Origin: Afipia birgiae 34632
GTDB taxonomy: Bacteria; Pseudomonadota; Alphaproteobacteria; Rhizobiales; Xanthobacteraceae
NCBI RefSeq assembly: GCF_000308295.2
Contig: NZ_HG326653.1
Location: 511,901 to 575,900, forward strand
DNA length: 64,000 bases
Direction: 5' to 3'
In this document: in pieces, positions 1 through 10,079 of the stretch
How the letters are laid out: each line of letters opens with the position of its first letter
Numbering within the stretch: position 1 is the stretch's first letter
Translations under genes and position numbers: made by a program
Notes under the pieces: model-generated
Told to the model about the DNA's origin: nothing
The model's input: only the letters and a program-made list of their open reading frames with translations
Databases searched by the model: none

Positions 1-728
1 CACACGCGCTGTTGCCCGAGCGATCATGGTATGCGGTGCTCGTCGATTGCGGCGGCGGTAACGCGCATTTGCGGGATCTCGGTGAGGCGTCGGTACGCCA
101 CGCCACCCACCGGATTGCGATGTTTACCCCGGCAGAACGCCGCGACATGACGCCTGCAATCACGGCGCTGTATACGGCCTATCTGGTGAAGCCGCTGCGC
201 GCTGCGTCGCTTGCTGCGCGCCTGACCGTCTCGGGCGCTGCGCTGGTGCCGGAGTTGCCCGACGACAATGTCCCCGCCATTGAGGCGCCAGAAGTCGCCA
301 TGGCGGGAGAGATGATGTCACCCGCTCTCTCGATTCTCGTTGCGGAAGACAACGAGATCAACGCGCTGCTGATCCGGTCGCTGCTGACGCGGCTCGGTCA
401 CCGGCCCGTCATCACCACCGACGGCGAGCAGGCCCTTGAGTCTTGGCTCGCGGCCGACAGTGCCGGCACGCCTTACGATGTGGTCCTAATGGACATCCAG
501 ATGCCGAAGCTCGACGGCATCACGGCGGCGAGACGCATTCGCGCGCATGAGGCAGGGCGCAGTCCGCGGCGAACGACGATTCTGGCGCTGACGGCAAACA
601 CGCTGGTGGACGATCGCTACGCCTGTTTTGAGGCAGGAATGGACGGCTTCCTGATCAAGCCGCTCGATCGCGACAAGCTGACCGATGCGCTCGCCGCGAT
701 TCCGGTATCGCAGCAAGCCACTGCCTAG
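1..728 (+). CDS. C-terminal part of a hybrid sensor kinase / response-regulator protein (5' end outside window)
   Basis: The reading frame is open from the left edge (H-A-L-L precede the first possible TTG start at 12), so the gene begins upstream. The last ~125 residues form a receiver domain: the acidic pair is in VAEDNEIN, the phospho-acceptor Asp in VVLMDIQMP, the conserved Thr/Ala in ALTAN and the Lys in FLIKPLD. The first ~100 residues resemble an inactive receiver or linker as found in hybrid histidine kinases; no kinase HATPase motif lies inside the window. By family it would take part in a phosphorelay with a multistep sensor kinase. It ends 120 bases before the OlsB-like gene, which has its own Shine-Dalgarno. 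Whether the full protein carries a kinase core is inference. Confidence 0.8.
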   Translation, partial: HALLPERSWYAVLVDCGGGNAHLRDLGEASVRHATHRIAMFTPAERRDMTPAITALYTAYLVKPLRAASLAARLTVSGAALVPELPDDNVPAIEAPEVAMAGEMMSPALSILVAEDNEINALLIRSLLTRLGHRPVITTDGEQALESWLAADSAGTPYDVVLMDIQMPKLDGITAARRIRAHEAGRSPRRTTILALTANTLVDDRYACFEAGMDGFLIKPLDRDKLTDALAAIPVSQQATA

Positions 729-847
729 ATCAGGTCGCCGAGATCGACCCCACGCTCGCGCGGTGTCATAAATCCGTATCAAGACCATGATTATTGAAGC
801 CTCAGGGCTGCGCTTGGCGAATCAATGCGCGCAGCCGCGAGGAAGCC

Positions 848-1867
848 ATGAGCGGCAACAAACCGGCGCCGACGAAGCCGGGTGCAAATTCCAAGTTGCT
901 TGAACGGCAGGCCGTTCGCAGCCCGCTTGAAGCGTTTCGCCAAAACCCGCTGGTCCAGATGCTCCGGCCCGCCCATGCGAAGTCGGCAGCGACGGCTGCC
1001 GCAACATGGCTGATGCCCGGCCTGCGCGGCGAGGCCGTACCGAATATGTTGCAGCCCGCTTCGGCGCAACTCGGAAAGATCGGCTCGCTGGAAGTTCGGC
1101 TCGCACAGACCAAGGGCGATGTGAAGCGCGCGCAGAAACTGCGCTACAAGGTTTTCTACAAAAACGGTTCAGCCATTGCCGACGCCGCGACCATGCTGGC
1201 GCAGCGCGACAAGGATTCGTTCGACAAGATCTGCGATCACCTGCTGGTGGTCGATCATGCCGCCAAGCCGACGATGAGCGGCAAGCAGCCGGTCGTCGGA
1301 ACCTATCGCCTGCTGCGCCAGGACGTCGCCGAAGAGCATGGCGGCTTCTACACCGGCGACGAGTTCGACATCTCGGGACTGATGGAACGCCAGTCCGGCC
1401 TGAAGTTTCTTGAGCTTGGCCGCTCCTGCGTGCTGCCGCCCTACCGCACCAAGCGCACCGTCGAACTGCTCTGGCACGGCGTCTGGAGCTACGTGCGCCG
1501 GCACAATCTCGATGTGATGATCGGCTGCGCGAGTTTCGAAGGTACCGATCCCGATCGCCTGGCGCTGCCGCTGTCGTTTCTGCATCACTTCGCAGCCGCG
1601 CCAGAGGGATGGCGCGCGAGTGCGCATCCGTCGCGCCGGGTGGAGATGAATCGCATTGCGAAAGACGACGTCGAGACCAAGGCGGCGTTGCGCATGCTGC
1701 CGCCGCTGATCAAGGGCTATTTGCGGGTCGGCGCGTTCGTCGGCGACGGCGCGGTGGTCGATCATCAGTTCGGCACCACCGATGTCCTGATCGTGATGCC
1801 GGTGTCGGCAATCTCGGGGCGCTATCTCGATCACTTCGGCGCGGACGCGACGCGTCACGCGGCATGA
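848..1867 (+). CDS. OlsB-like GNAT N-acyltransferase (ornithine lipid / hemolysin-like family)
   Basis: A 339-residue protein of the PF13444-type GNAT family, which includes OlsB, the acyl-ACP-dependent enzyme acylating ornithine to lyso-ornithine lipid. Family features are VRLAQTKGDVKRAQKLRYKVFY early in the core (about residues 80-110), VVGTYRLLR, and ELGRSCVLPPYRT in the acyl-donor region, followed by WSYVRRHN and MIGCASFEGTDP. I chose ATG 848 because GAGGAAG sits just upstream; an in-frame TTG at 794 is less likely. The protein is longer than short OlsB enzymes, with an extra ~75 N-terminal residues of low complexity. Its stop codon lies inside a 45-bp palindromic repeat. OlsB activity itself is inferred; other hemolysin-like acyltransferases share these motifs. 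Confidence 0.8.
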   Translation: MSGNKPAPTKPGANSKLLERQAVRSPLEAFRQNPLVQMLRPAHAKSAATAAATWLMPGLRGEAVPNMLQPASAQLGKIGSLEVRLAQTKGDVKRAQKLRYKVFYKNGSAIADAATMLAQRDKDSFDKICDHLLVVDHAAKPTMSGKQPVVGTYRLLRQDVAEEHGGFYTGDEFDISGLMERQSGLKFLELGRSCVLPPYRTKRTVELLWHGVWSYVRRHNLDVMIGCASFEGTDPDRLALPLSFLHHFAAAPEGWRASAHPSRRVEMNRIAKDDVETKAALRMLPPLIKGYLRVGAFVGDGAVVDHQFGTTDVLIVMPVSAISGRYLDHFGADATRHAA

Positions 1868-1906
1868 TCCCGAAAAGTGGGAACCGGTTTTCGGAATAGA
1901 TCATGC
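1862..1906 (+). repeat. 45-bp imperfect palindromic repeat, copy 1
   Basis: Begins with GCATGATCCCGAAAAG and ends with GATCATGC, so the outer 8 bases are inverted copies; the inner arms CGAAAA / TTTTCGG also pair. It overlaps the stop codon of the acyltransferase. Three further copies are at 3357, 39255 and 42845, the last three in the opposite orientation. This looks like a REP-type element at gene ends. Confidence 0.85.
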
Positions 1907-1943
1907 CGAGACAAAAGCCGGGCGGCGAACTTGGTGTCGCGCT

Positions 1944-2900
1944 CTACAGCCGCCGCAACTGAACCGTTTCGATGATGTGGTCGCCGCCCTTTTTCAGGAT
2001 CAGCGTGGCGCGCGGTCTCGTCGGCAGAATATTCTCTTCAAGATTGACGAGGTTGATCCCGGTCCAAAGTGAAAGCGCCTGTTCGGTCGCTTCCTTGTCG
2101 GAGAGCTTCGCATAACGGCTGAAATAGGATCGTGGATCGCGGAACGCCGTGTCGCGCAATGTGAGAAAGCGCTCGACATACCATTCGCGCAGGATGGGTT
2201 CTTCCGCGTCGATGTAGACCGAGAAATCGAAGAAATCCGACACGTAGGGCACGGCCTTGCCGTCGCGCGGCAGACGTCCGGTCTGCAGCACGTTGACACC
2301 TTCGACAATCAGAATGTCGGGGCGGTCGATTTCGACCCCCTCGTTCGGAATGACGTCGTAGGTCAGATGTGAATAGACCGGCGCCCGCACCGGCCGCCGG
2401 CCCGCCTTGATGTCAGACAGGAAGCTAAGCAGAGCTGGCAGATCGTAGCTTTCAGGAAATCCCTTCTTCTGCATCAGGCCCTCACGCTCCAGAACCTTGT
2501 TCGGGAACAGAAAGCCGTCGGTAGTGACGAGATCGACCTTGGGCCGTGGCGACCAGCGCGCCAGCAGAGCCTGCAGCACGCGCGCCGTGGTGGACTTGCC
2601 CACCGCCACCGATCCGGCGACGCCGATGATGTAGGGCATCTTGCGATCCTCGATGCCGAGGAAGTGCCGCTGCGCAACAAACAGCCGCTGGGCCGCCGCG
2701 ACATAGAACGACAACAGGCGCGACAGCGGCAGGTAGATTTCCTCGACCTCCTTCATGTCGAGGCGGTCGTGCATCGAATGCATCCGCGCGATTTCTTCGG
2801 CGGTCAGGGTCATGGGCATGTCGTCGCGCAACGCAGCCCACTGCGCGCGCGAGAAAACACGATAGGGATTGTATTGAACCTGGTCGGCCCTCACATCCAT
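1944..2900 (-). CDS. coaA: Pantothenate kinase, type I
   Basis: Phosphorylates pantothenate with ATP, the first and controlling step of coenzyme A synthesis, in the cytosol. The 318-residue length matches type I (CoaA) enzymes. The Walker A motif [12 protein letters not shown] is at residues 93-104, followed by [10 protein letters not shown] and the IVEGVNVLQ strand typical of the PRK/uridine-kinase fold; the N-terminal [12 protein letters not shown] is the family signature. ATG start at 2900 is preceded by AGGAGGAAT. It lies 53 bases after hisE and is probably co-transcribed with the his genes, an arrangement common in Rhizobiales. Confidence 0.97.
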   Translation of the reverse strand: MDVRADQVQYNPYRVFSRAQWAALRDDMPMTLTAEEIARMHSMHDRLDMKEVEEIYLPLSRLLSFYVAAAQRLFVAQRHFLGIEDRKMPYIIGVAGSVAVGKSTTARVLQALLARWSPRPKVDLVTTDGFLFPNKVLEREGLMQKKGFPESYDLPALLSFLSDIKAGRRPVRAPVYSHLTYDVIPNEGVEIDRPDILIVEGVNVLQTGRLPRDGKAVPYVSDFFDFSVYIDAEEPILREWYVERFLTLRDTAFRDPRSYFSRYAKLSDKEATEQALSLWTGINLVNLEENILPTRPRATLILKKGGDHIIETVQLRRL

Positions 2901-2953
2901 GAGCCATTCCTCCTGTCCGGTCTGCGCGTGTCCCCGCGCCTGCCGGAGTTGAA

Positions 2954-3277
2954 CTAATCGCGCTTGCGCGCGGCCTTCTCTTCAAGCCCGGACATTTGCG
3001 TCCGTTGCGCCAGCGCGTCCTCGACCTCCGCCAGGCTGATGCCGCGCGATTTCAGCAGCACCAGAAGATGGAAAAGCAGATCGGCGCTTTCCGCAATCAG
3101 ATGACCACGGTTGTTTTCGATGGCGGCGATCACGGTCTCCACCGCTTCCTCGCCAAGCTTCTTGGCGCAGTGATCGGGGCCCTTGTCCAGCAGCTTGCGG
3201 GTATAGGACGCGTCTCCTCCCGACGCCGCGCGGGCATCGATGGTGGCTGCCAGATCGTGGATCGTAAAGCGGCTCAT
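2954..3277 (-). CDS. hisE: Phosphoribosyl-ATP pyrophosphatase
   Basis: Hydrolyses phosphoribosyl-ATP to phosphoribosyl-AMP and pyrophosphate, the second step of histidine synthesis. The 107-residue all-helical MazG-like protein has the metal-binding pattern [14 protein letters not shown] and [13 protein letters not shown]. It is a stand-alone HisE, not fused to HisI; hisI and hisG are not in this window. It follows hisF in the leftward cluster but is separated by ~120 bases containing a 45-bp palindromic repeat, so transcript continuity is not certain. Confidence 0.96.
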   Translation of the reverse strand: MSRFTIHDLAATIDARAASGGDASYTRKLLDKGPDHCAKKLGEEAVETVIAAIENNRGHLIAESADLLFHLLVLLKSRGISLAEVEDALAQRTQMSGLEEKAARKRD

Positions 3278-3356
3278 AAAATGCCTTCTATCACTTCCCT
3301 ACCCCGGTAGGGAGCGCAAAGAGTTGATCTGATTCAGGTATTTGGCATACGAATGA

Positions 3357-3401
3357 GCATGATCCTATCCGAAAACCGGTTTCCACTTTTCGGGATCATG
3401 C
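3357..3401 (-). repeat. 45-bp imperfect palindromic repeat, copy 2
   Basis: Reverse complement of the copy at 1862 with few differences: both have GCATGATCCCGAAAAGTGG at one end and GATCATGC at the other. It abuts the hisF stop codon in the hisF-hisE gap and could form a stem in the his transcript. Confidence 0.85.
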
Positions 3402-4178
3402 CTACGGATCGAGCCGCAGCGGCAATCCGGCACGAACCATATGGTCCTTGGCCTGACGGATGGTGAACTCTCCAAAGTGGAAAATCGACGCAGCCAGCAC
3501 CGCGGTCGCGTGGCCCTCGCGGATACCCGCCACCAGGTGATCGAGATTGCCGACGCCGCCCGAGGCGATTACCGGCACCTTGACGCTGTCGGCGATGGCG
3601 CGGGTCAGCGGAATGTCGAAGCCCTGCCGGGTACCGTCGCGGTCCATTGAGGTCAGCAGGATCTCTCCCGCACCCAATGAAACCACTTCCTGCGCATATT
3701 CGATGGCCTCAATCCCGGTGGATTTTCGGCCGCCGTGAGTAAAGATTTCCCAGCGCGACCCGCCGCCGGGACGCGCGACGCTCTTGGCGTCGATCGCAAC
3801 CACGATGCATTGGTCGCCGAACTTTTCCGCCGCTTCCTTGACGAATTCGCGCCGCGACACCGCCGCCGAATTGATCGACACCTTGTCAGCGCCGTACGTC
3901 AGAAGCGTGCGAATGTCGTCAACGGTGCGTACGCCGCCACCGACGGTCAGCGGCATGAAGCAGGCTTCCGCCGTCCGCCGCACCACATCCAGAATGGTGC
4001 CGCGGTTCTCGTGGGTTGCTGTGATGTCGAGAAAGCAAAGCTCGTCCGCGCCGGCCGCATCATAGGCAATCGCGGCCTCGACCGGATCACCGGCATCGCG
4101 CAGGTCAACGAAGTTGACTCCCTTGACGACTCGGCCGTCCTTGACGTCGAGACAGGGAATGACACGGACCTTGAACAT
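3402..4178 (-). CDS. hisF: Imidazole glycerol phosphate synthase, cyclase subunit
   Basis: With HisH it converts PRFAR and ammonia to imidazole glycerol phosphate and AICAR, linking histidine to purine synthesis (purH, which consumes AICAR, is at 57.6 kb). The 258-residue beta/alpha barrel starts with [17 protein letters not shown], where D11 is a catalytic Asp. Other conserved parts are [23 protein letters not shown] and VIASGGVG, which are phosphate-binding loops. hisA ends 11 bases upstream, so translation is likely coupled in one operon. Confidence 0.98.
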   Translation of the reverse strand: MFKVRVIPCLDVKDGRVVKGVNFVDLRDAGDPVEAAIAYDAAGADELCFLDITATHENRGTILDVVRRTAEACFMPLTVGGGVRTVDDIRTLLTYGADKVSINSAAVSRREFVKEAAEKFGDQCIVVAIDAKSVARPGGGSRWEIFTHGGRKSTGIEAIEYAQEVVSLGAGEILLTSMDRDGTRQGFDIPLTRAIADSVKVPVIASGGVGNLDHLVAGIREGHATAVLAASIFHFGEFTIRQAKDHMVRAGLPLRLDP

Positions 4179-4189
4179 GGCTGCTGTTC

Positions 4190-4939
4190 CTATGCCGCCG
4201 CGCGCGCATTGCGGATCAGCGTCAATGCCTCGGCCGGATCGATGCGGCCGTCGTAGAGTGCGCGGCCGGAAATCGCGCCTTCCAGCCTCTTGGCGCGCGG
4301 CTCCAGCATCGCCTTCACATCGGCAATGGACGCGAAGCCACCGGAAGCGATCACCGGAATTGAAATTGCGTCCGCGAGAGCAATGGTCGCATCGAGGTTG
4401 AGGCCTTTCAGCAGCCCATCGCGGGCGATATCGGTAAAGATGATCGCAGCGACACCCGCGTCCTCGAAACGTCGCGCAATATCGAGCGCGGTAACGGTGG
4501 ACGTCTCCGCCCAGCCCTCAACGGCGACCTTGCCTTCGCGCGCGTCGAGACCGACCGCAACGCGGCCGGGGAATTTCTTGGCGGCTTCCTTGACCAGCGC
4601 AGGATCGCGGACCGCCGCGGTGCCGATGATGACGCGGCGGATCCCCTTGGAGAGCCACGCCTCAATGGTGGCGAGATCGCGGATGCCGCCGCCGAGCTGC
4701 ACCGGAAATTTCACGACCTTGAGCATGGCCTCGACGGCCAGCGCATTCACCGGTTTGCCGGCGAACGCGCCGTCGAGATCGACGACGTGCAGATATTCGA
4801 AGCCCTGCGTTTCGAAGGTTTTCGCCTGCGCGGCCGGATCGAGATTGAACACGGTCGCGCGCGCCATGTCGCCCTGTTCGAGGCGCACGCACTGGCCGTT
4901 CTTGAGATCGATAGCGGGAAAGAGAATCACGGCTTCCAC
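4190..4939 (-). CDS. hisA: ProFAR isomerase (phosphoribosylformimino-AICAR-P isomerase)
   Basis: Isomerises ProFAR to PRFAR in histidine synthesis; beta/alpha barrel of the HisA/HisF family with [15 protein letters not shown] at the N-terminus, QLGGGIR and VIASGGF in the phosphate-binding loops. Two starts are possible. ATG 4939 overlaps hisH by 13 bases. GTG 4930 gives a 4-base GTGA overlap with the hisH stop and the family's usual short N-terminus (I-L-F-P-A-I-D). I kept the longer frame but think the GTG start equally likely. Confidence 0.97.
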   Translation of the reverse strand: MEAVILFPAIDLKNGQCVRLEQGDMARATVFNLDPAAQAKTFETQGFEYLHVVDLDGAFAGKPVNALAVEAMLKVVKFPVQLGGGIRDLATIEAWLSKGIRRVIIGTAAVRDPALVKEAAKKFPGRVAVGLDAREGKVAVEGWAETSTVTALDIARRFEDAGVAAIIFTDIARDGLLKGLNLDATIALADAISIPVIASGGFASIADVKAMLEPRAKRLEGAISGRALYDGRIDPAEALTLIRNARAAA

Positions 4940-5577
4940 TTCAGAAAATTCGAGATCAGGGCAAGACCGAAACGCTGGCTTTTTTCGGGGTGAAACTGCG
5001 TACCGATCGCGGTGTCCTTCGCCACGATGGCCGTCACCGGCCCGCCGTAGTTGGCGCGCGCGACGATATCCGCTTCGTTGGCCGCGTTTAGGTGATAGGA
5101 GTGCACGAAATAGGCATGGCGGCCTTTGTCGCCGAGCGGCAGCCGCTCCAGCACCGGATGCTCGCGCACCAGATCGAGCGTGTTCCAGCCCATGTGCGGG
5201 ATTTTCAGATTTTCCTCACGCGGCGAAATCTTGACGACATCGCCCGCGATCCAGTCGAGGCCCGGCGTGGTGACGTATTCCTTGCCCTGCGTCGCCATCA
5301 GCTGCATGCCGACGCAAATGCCGAAGAACGGCCGCGCCTTGCCGCGGACCGCTTCCGTCATGGCGTCCACCATGCCGTTCAGCCCATCGAGACCCTTGCG
5401 ACAATCGGCGAACGCGCCGACGCCGGGCAGCACAATGCGATCCGCGCGGAACACTGTGTCAGGGTCGCGCGTCACCACGATCTTTTGCGGCTGCTCCATG
5501 CTGCGTGCTGCACGCTCGAACGCCTTCGCAGCCGAGTGCAGATTGCCGGAGCCGTAATCGATAATCGCAACACTCAA
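4927..5577 (-). CDS. hisH: Imidazole glycerol phosphate synthase, glutaminase subunit
   Basis: Class I glutamine amidotransferase that supplies ammonia to HisF. The nucleophile C88 is in FFGICVGMQ, and the His/Glu pair of the triad is in TQFHPEKS near the C-terminus; 216 residues is normal. The start codon is TTG at 5577, forming a 4-base TTGA overlap with the stop of the upstream DUF2628 gene; no better ATG is present before the conserved [11 protein letters not shown] weak TTG start together with stop-start overlap suggests re-initiation after the preceding gene. Confidence 0.97.
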   Translation of the reverse strand: MSVAIIDYGSGNLHSAAKAFERAARSMEQPQKIVVTRDPDTVFRADRIVLPGVGAFADCRKGLDGLNGMVDAMTEAVRGKARPFFGICVGMQLMATQGKEYVTTPGLDWIAGDVVKISPREENLKIPHMGWNTLDLVREHPVLERLPLGDKGRHAYFVHSYHLNAANEADIVARANYGGPVTAIVAKDTAIGTQFHPEKSQRFGLALISNFLKWKP

Positions 5578-6077
5578 CGCGACGCTCCCGGTTCAGGAAA
5601 CAAGCCGATCACACTCTCTGACTGCGTCAGCGACGCACGCGGCAACGGCGGCGGTGAACTCGCGTTGCCGCGATTGCCGTCACGCGCCGTCTTGGCGTTC
5701 CAGCGTTCGAAGAAGCGCCGTTCGGCGGCTTCTTCCGAATCCGCCACCACGATATCGAGCTGACGCCACTTGCGGCGGGAGAGCTTCCAGCGGCGCAGCG
5801 AACCGGCCTCAAGGCCAACCAGCAATGCGACGACACCCATCACGAAAAAACGCGCACCCGATCCAACACCTGCGGCCGACATCGCGATTTCAGCAACGAT
5901 CATCAGGGCGATATAGCCGAACAGCGCCAACCACAGCCGATGCCAGATCAGCCACAGGATCGAGGCCACAAAGGCCCAGAAATAGAATCCGTCCCGCACA
6001 AACACGAGCTGGTCGAGCCCCGTGCGCACATCGGTGCCGTAATAGCTCGCCGGCCCGTGGACCGTGTAAACCGCCAT
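5574..6077 (-). CDS. DUF2628 family membrane protein in the his operon
   Basis: A 167-residue protein. The N-terminus ([19 protein letters not shown]) is followed by [24 protein letters not shown], two further hydrophobic stretches (about residues 50-95), and a charged cytosolic tail ending in a Pro/Ser-rich segment. This matches the DUF2628 family of small membrane proteins often placed between hisB and hisH in Rhizobiales. Function is unknown. I took ATG 6077; the frame stays open upstream but that part has no family similarity and would run into hisB. The stop overlaps the hisH TTG start by 4 bases. Confidence 0.85.
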   Translation of the reverse strand: MAVYTVHGPASYYGTDVRTGLDQLVFVRDGFYFWAFVASILWLIWHRLWLALFGYIALMIVAEIAMSAAGVGSGARFFVMGVVALLVGLEAGSLRRWKLSRRKWRQLDIVVADSEEAAERRFFERWNAKTARDGNRGNASSPPPLPRASLTQSESVIGLFPEPGASR

Positions 6078-6181
6078 GATCGTTCTCCGGAACCCGTTGC
6101 GCGCGATCCGCGAAAGATCGTGCGCCGCTCGATGGTCCAAAAGTGAATTCCAGCGCATGCCCGGCATGCGCTTCTGGTCAA

Positions 6182-6775
6182 TCAGCCGCCGAGCGTGCCC
6201 TTGGTCGAGGGAATTTCGCCCGCAGCGCGCGGATCGATCGCAACCGCGGCACGTAGCGCGCGCGCCAGACCCTTGAAGCACGACTCGGCGATATGATGGT
6301 TGTTCTCGCCGTACAGTGTCTCCACATGCAGCGTCACGCCGGCATTGATCGCGAAGGCGTTGAACCATTCACGCACCAGCTCGGTGTCGAACTCGCCGAT
6401 CTTGTCGCGCGGGAATTCGGCCTTGAACACCAGCACCGGCCGTCCGGAAATGTCGATGACAACGCGCGACAGCGTTTCGTCCATCGGCATGTGGATGCTG
6501 GCATAGCGGGTGATGCCCTTCATGTCGCCCAGCGCCTGCTTCACAGCCTGCCCGAGCGCAATGCCGACATCTTCCGTAGTGTGGTGGTAATCGATATGGA
6601 GATCACCGTCGGCCTGCACGGTGATGTCGATGCGCGAATGGCGCGCCAGGAGATCCAGCATATGATCGAAGAATCCGATGCCGGTCGCGACATTGGATAT
6701 GCCGGTGCCGTCCAGATTGACCGACACCATGATGTCGGTTTCCTTGGTCTTGCGCTTGATCGTGGCCGTGCGCAT
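6182..6775 (-). CDS. hisB: Imidazoleglycerol-phosphate dehydratase
   Basis: Dehydrates imidazole glycerol phosphate to imidazole acetol phosphate. The 197-residue monofunctional form carries the Mn-binding motifs [36 protein letters not shown] and [13 protein letters not shown], all intact. It is the first gene of the leftward his cluster; the 194-base gap to hslV (divergent) should hold promoters for both directions. No attenuator-like histidine leader peptide was seen. Confidence 0.98.
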   Translation of the reverse strand: MRTATIKRKTKETDIMVSVNLDGTGISNVATGIGFFDHMLDLLARHSRIDITVQADGDLHIDYHHTTEDVGIALGQAVKQALGDMKGITRYASIHMPMDETLSRVVIDISGRPVLVFKAEFPRDKIGEFDTELVREWFNAFAINAGVTLHVETLYGENNHHIAESCFKGLARALRAAVAIDPRAAGEIPSTKGTLGG

Positions 6776-6969
6776 GAAAAGTGCTCTCCGAACGCCTTAG
6801 AACTCTGGAAAAGAGCGTCCTTTTAACAGGCACATGACGCCTTCGCTACTGCGGGATGACGCGATTTTTGCCTGAGTTTTCAGATATGGTGACTAGAATT
6901 CGCCGCTCCGGCGGCCCGATTGCAACCTGCGGCGCCAGTGCCTAGATCAGGCCCCTCAACGAGGTATTC

Positions 6970-7521
6970 ATGCAAGCATCACAAGCTGAAGTCTGGCACG
7001 GGACCACCATTCTCACGGTCCGCAAGGGCGGCAAGGTGGTCATCGGCGGCGATGGGCAGGTCTCCATCGGCCAGACCGTCATCAAGTCCAACGCCAAGAA
7101 GGTCCGCAAGCTCGGCAAGGGCGACGTCATTGGCGGCTTCGCCGGCGCCACCGCCGACGCCTTTACCCTGTTCGAGCGGCTCGAGGCCAAGCTCGAGCAG
7201 TATCCCGGCCAGCTGACCCGCGCCGCCGTCGAACTGGCCAAGGACTGGCGCACCGACCGTTACCTGCGTCGCCTCGAAGCGATGATGATCGTCGCGGACA
7301 AGGACGTGTCGCTGGTGCTGACCGGAACCGGCGACGTGCTGGAGCCGGAGCATGGCGTGATGGCGATCGGCTCCGGCGGCAACTACGCGCTGGCCGCCGC
7401 GCGTGCATTGGCCGATTCCGACAAGGATGCCGAGGCCATCGTGCGCCGCTCGCTCGATATCGCCGCCGATATCTGCGTCTACACCAATCGCAACGTCACC
7501 ATCGAAACCCTCCCCGCATGA
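6970..7521 (+). CDS. hslV: ATP-dependent protease HslV, peptidase subunit
   Basis: Threonine peptidase of the HslUV (ClpQY) complex, degrading unfolded and regulatory proteins in the cytosol. The catalytic Thr is expected at position 12 after removal of [11 protein letters not shown], giving a mature [13 protein letters not shown] start; [21 protein letters not shown] and the C-terminal [15 protein letters not shown] are family signatures. 183 residues is normal. A DUF2585 gene overlaps its stop by 4 bases and separates it from hslU, whereas hslV and hslU are adjacent in most bacteria. I could not recognise a sigma-32 promoter upstream. Confidence 0.98.
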   Translation: MQASQAEVWHGTTILTVRKGGKVVIGGDGQVSIGQTVIKSNAKKVRKLGKGDVIGGFAGATADAFTLFERLEAKLEQYPGQLTRAAVELAKDWRTDRYLRRLEAMMIVADKDVSLVLTGTGDVLEPEHGVMAIGSGGNYALAAARALADSDKDAEAIVRRSLDIAADICVYTNRNVTIETLPA

Positions 7522-8126
7522 GCGCAGCGGACAACGCCATGGCGCCAGCGACGCCAGGGCTGTCGCCGCGTCAGGGATTCTTGATCGCTTTAGGGTTGCT
7601 CGCGCTGCAGGCTGCGACCCTCTATGCCATGGGCCGGGTGCCGATCTGCACCTGCGGTTACGTCAAGCTGTGGCACGGCGTGGTGCTGAGCTCGGAAAAT
7701 TCGCAGCACATTGCCGACTGGTACACCTTCTCGCATATCATCCACGGCTTCCTGTTCTATGGCCTGACCTGGCTGCTGCTGCCGCGCCTGTCATGGGTTG
7801 CCCGGCTGCTGGTGGCGATGCTGATCGAGGGCGGCTGGGAGCTATTGGAAAATTCGCCGCTCATCATCGAGCGCTACCGAGCGGGCACCATCTCGCTCGA
7901 CTATTACGGCGACAGCATCGTCAACTCGGTGTCCGATACGCTGGCGATGATCGCGGGCTTTCTCGCAGCGCGGAAACTGCCGGTAATCGCGACGGTGCTG
8001 ATCGCGATTGTGTTCGAGGTCGCCGTCGGCCTGCACATCCGCGACAACCTGACGCTGAACATCATTATGCTGATCCACCCATTCGATGCCATACGGCAAT
8101 GGCAGAGCGGTCCTCCGATCATCTAG
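7518..8126 (+). CDS. DUF2585 (UPF0314) membrane protein between hslV and hslU
   Basis: A 202-residue protein with about five hydrophobic segments. Conserved-looking polar motifs are [28 protein letters not shown] and [20 protein letters not shown], which fit the DUF2585 family. ATG overlaps the hslV stop (ATGA), so translation is coupled to hslV. hslU follows after 57 bases. Function is unknown. The conserved His and Glu residues near membrane segments could bind a ligand or metal, but that is only a guess. Placement inside the heat-shock protease operon hints at co-expression under protein stress. Confidence 0.85.
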   Translation: MSAADNAMAPATPGLSPRQGFLIALGLLALQAATLYAMGRVPICTCGYVKLWHGVVLSSENSQHIADWYTFSHIIHGFLFYGLTWLLLPRLSWVARLLVAMLIEGGWELLENSPLIIERYRAGTISLDYYGDSIVNSVSDTLAMIAGFLAARKLPVIATVLIAIVFEVAVGLHIRDNLTLNIIMLIHPFDAIRQWQSGPPII

Positions 8127-8183
8127 GACACACTGAAGCGACCACCGCTTGCGATGCAGCCCATTCAACAATAGCTAAGAGCC

Positions 8184-9485
8184 ATGACTGACTTCTCCCC
8201 CCGCGAAATCGTATCCGAACTCGACCGCTTCATCGTCGGACAGAGCGACGCCAAGCGCGCCGTTTCCATCGCGCTGCGCAACCGCTGGCGGCGGCAGCAG
8301 CTGACCGGCTCGCTGCGCGAGGAGGTGCTGCCGAAGAACATCCTAATGATCGGGCCGACCGGCGTCGGCAAGACCGAAATCGCGCGGCGGCTGGCGCGGC
8401 TGGCCGGTGCGCCATTCATCAAGGTCGAAGCCACCAAGTTCACTGAAGTGGGCTATGTCGGCCGCGACGTGGAACAGATCGTGCGCGACCTCGTCGAGGT
8501 CGCGATCATGCAGACCCGCGAGCGCAAGCGGAAGGATGTGCAGGCGCGCGCGCAGCAGGCCGCCGAGGACCGCGTGCTGGACGCATTGGTCGGTGCCAAT
8601 GCTGGCGCGGCGACGCGTGATTCATTCCGCAGGAAACTGCGAGCGGGTGAACTGAACGACAAGGAAATCGAGATCGAAACCCAGTCGTCCGGCGGCACGC
8701 CGATGTTCGAGATCCCGGGCATGCCCGGCGCACAGGTCGGCTCGATCTCGATTGGCGACATTTTCGGGAAGATGGGCGGCCGCACCAAGACTCGCCGCCT
8801 GACCGTGGCCGACTCGCACGAAATCCTCGTCAACGAGGAAAGCGACAAGCTGCTCGACAGCGATCAGCTGACACAGGAAGCCGTGCAGGCGGTGGAGAAT
8901 AACGGCATCGTCTTCCTCGACGAAATCGACAAGATTTGCGTGCGCGACGGCGCGCGGGCCGGAGACGTGTCACGCGAGGGCGTGCAGCGCGACCTGCTGC
9001 CGCTGATCGAAGGCACCACGGTGTCCACCAAACACGGCGCGGTGAAGACCGACCACATTCTCTTCATTGCATCTGGCGCGTTCCATATCGCCAAGCCTTC
9101 CGATCTGCTGCCCGAGCTTCAGGGCCGCTTGCCGATCCGCGTCGAACTGCAGGCTCTGACGCGCGACGACATGCGCCGCATCCTCACCGAGCCTGAGGCG
9201 TCGCTGCTCAAGCAGTATATCGCGCTGATGCAGACCGAGGGCGTCACGCTCGACATCACCGACGACGCCATCGACGCGCTGGCCGATGTCGCCGTTGCGG
9301 TGAACTCGACCATCGAGAACATCGGCGCGCGCCGTCTGCAGACGGTGATGGAGCGGGTGCTGGACGATACGTCTTTCCACGCTCCTGACATGAACGGTCA
9401 GACTATCACGATCGACGCGACCTATGTGAAAAAGCACATCGGCGATCTGGCGAAGAACACCGATCTGAGCCGGTTCATTCTGTAA
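8184..9485 (+). CDS. hslU: ATP-dependent protease HslU, ATPase/unfoldase subunit
   Basis: AAA+ ATPase that unfolds substrates and feeds them to HslV. The 433-residue protein has N-terminal [17 protein letters not shown], Walker A GPTGVGKT at residues 57-64, the [15 protein letters not shown] pore region, Walker [11 protein letters not shown], and a C-terminus ending in LSRFIL, whose tail docks into HslV. The intermediate I-domain (about residues 110-240) is present. Third gene of hslV-DUF2585-hslU; it converges with smr, with only 9 bases between stop codons. Confidence 0.98.
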   Translation: MTDFSPREIVSELDRFIVGQSDAKRAVSIALRNRWRRQQLTGSLREEVLPKNILMIGPTGVGKTEIARRLARLAGAPFIKVEATKFTEVGYVGRDVEQIVRDLVEVAIMQTRERKRKDVQARAQQAAEDRVLDALVGANAGAATRDSFRRKLRAGELNDKEIEIETQSSGGTPMFEIPGMPGAQVGSISIGDIFGKMGGRTKTRRLTVADSHEILVNEESDKLLDSDQLTQEAVQAVENNGIVFLDEIDKICVRDGARAGDVSREGVQRDLLPLIEGTTVSTKHGAVKTDHILFIASGAFHIAKPSDLLPELQGRLPIRVELQALTRDDMRRILTEPEASLLKQYIALMQTEGVTLDITDDAIDALADVAVAVNSTIENIGARRLQTVMERVLDDTSFHAPDMNGQTITIDATYVKKHIGDLAKNTDLSRFIL

Positions 9486-9494
9486 ATAACGGCG

Positions 9495-10079
9495 CTATCG
9501 CGCACGCCGCACGCGCACGTAAAGCGCGCCCTCGCCGCCATGACCGATATGAGCTTCCTCGAAGCCGACGATGAGGCTGCGAAATTCCGGCAGGCCCAGC
9601 CAGTGCGGCACCTGCCGGCGCAACACGCCGCGCTCTGATTCCGGCCCGACGGTGCGGCCCTTGCCGGTGATGACGAGAACAAAGCTCATTCCGTCGGCCT
9701 GTGCGTGATGCAAAAAATTCAACAATATACGATGGGCCCTGGTCTGGGTCATGCCGTGCAGATCGAGTCGCGCGTCGATATCCTTCCGGCCGCGCGAAAG
9801 TTTGGACCGTTCACGCCGTCCCAGCGGTGCGAGCGGCGGCGGCACCACAGGGACACTCGGAATTTTCCGGGTCGCGACGGGAGATTTTGGCGGTGGGGCG
9901 GGCCGGGGATCCGCTGGAGGCTCGTCCATAAGCTCCAGGCCGGCTTTCGCCGGACGCGATCTCCTGCGCAGCGGTTTCGCCTGCTTCGCCACGCTTTCCC
10001 AGAGCTCGGCTTCTTCGCGGCTCAGCGCACGCTTTCGCCGCGGCGATGGGGGCGGATCGAGATTGCGAGGGCTCTTCAT
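9495..10079 (-). CDS. Smr/MutS2-domain protein (putative endonuclease)
   Basis: A 194-residue protein with a basic, proline-rich N-terminal half and a C-terminal Smr domain: DARLDLHGMTQTRAHRILLNFL followed by VLVITGKGR and LRRQVPHWLG. LDLHG and TGKG are the conserved Smr motifs seen in MutS2 C-termini and stand-alone proteins that nick DNA or cleave RNA. The ATG overlaps the mltA stop by 4 bases, so it is probably the last gene of the Tim44-like/mltA/smr unit common in Rhizobiales. Substrate is unknown. Confidence 0.9.
   Translation of the reverse strand: MKSPRNLDPPPSPRRKRALSREEAELWESVAKQAKPLRRRSRPAKAGLELMDEPPADPRPAPPPKSPVATRKIPSVPVVPPPLAPLGRRERSKLSRGRKDIDARLDLHGMTQTRAHRILLNFLHHAQADGMSFVLVITGKGRTVGPESERGVLRRQVPHWLGLPEFRSLIVGFEEAHIGHGGEGALYVRVRRAR

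Noticed and set aside
6776-6969. A heat-shock (sigma-32) promoter ahead of hslV
   Set aside because: No convincing CTTGAA/CCCCAT-type pair could be located by eye, so none is reported.
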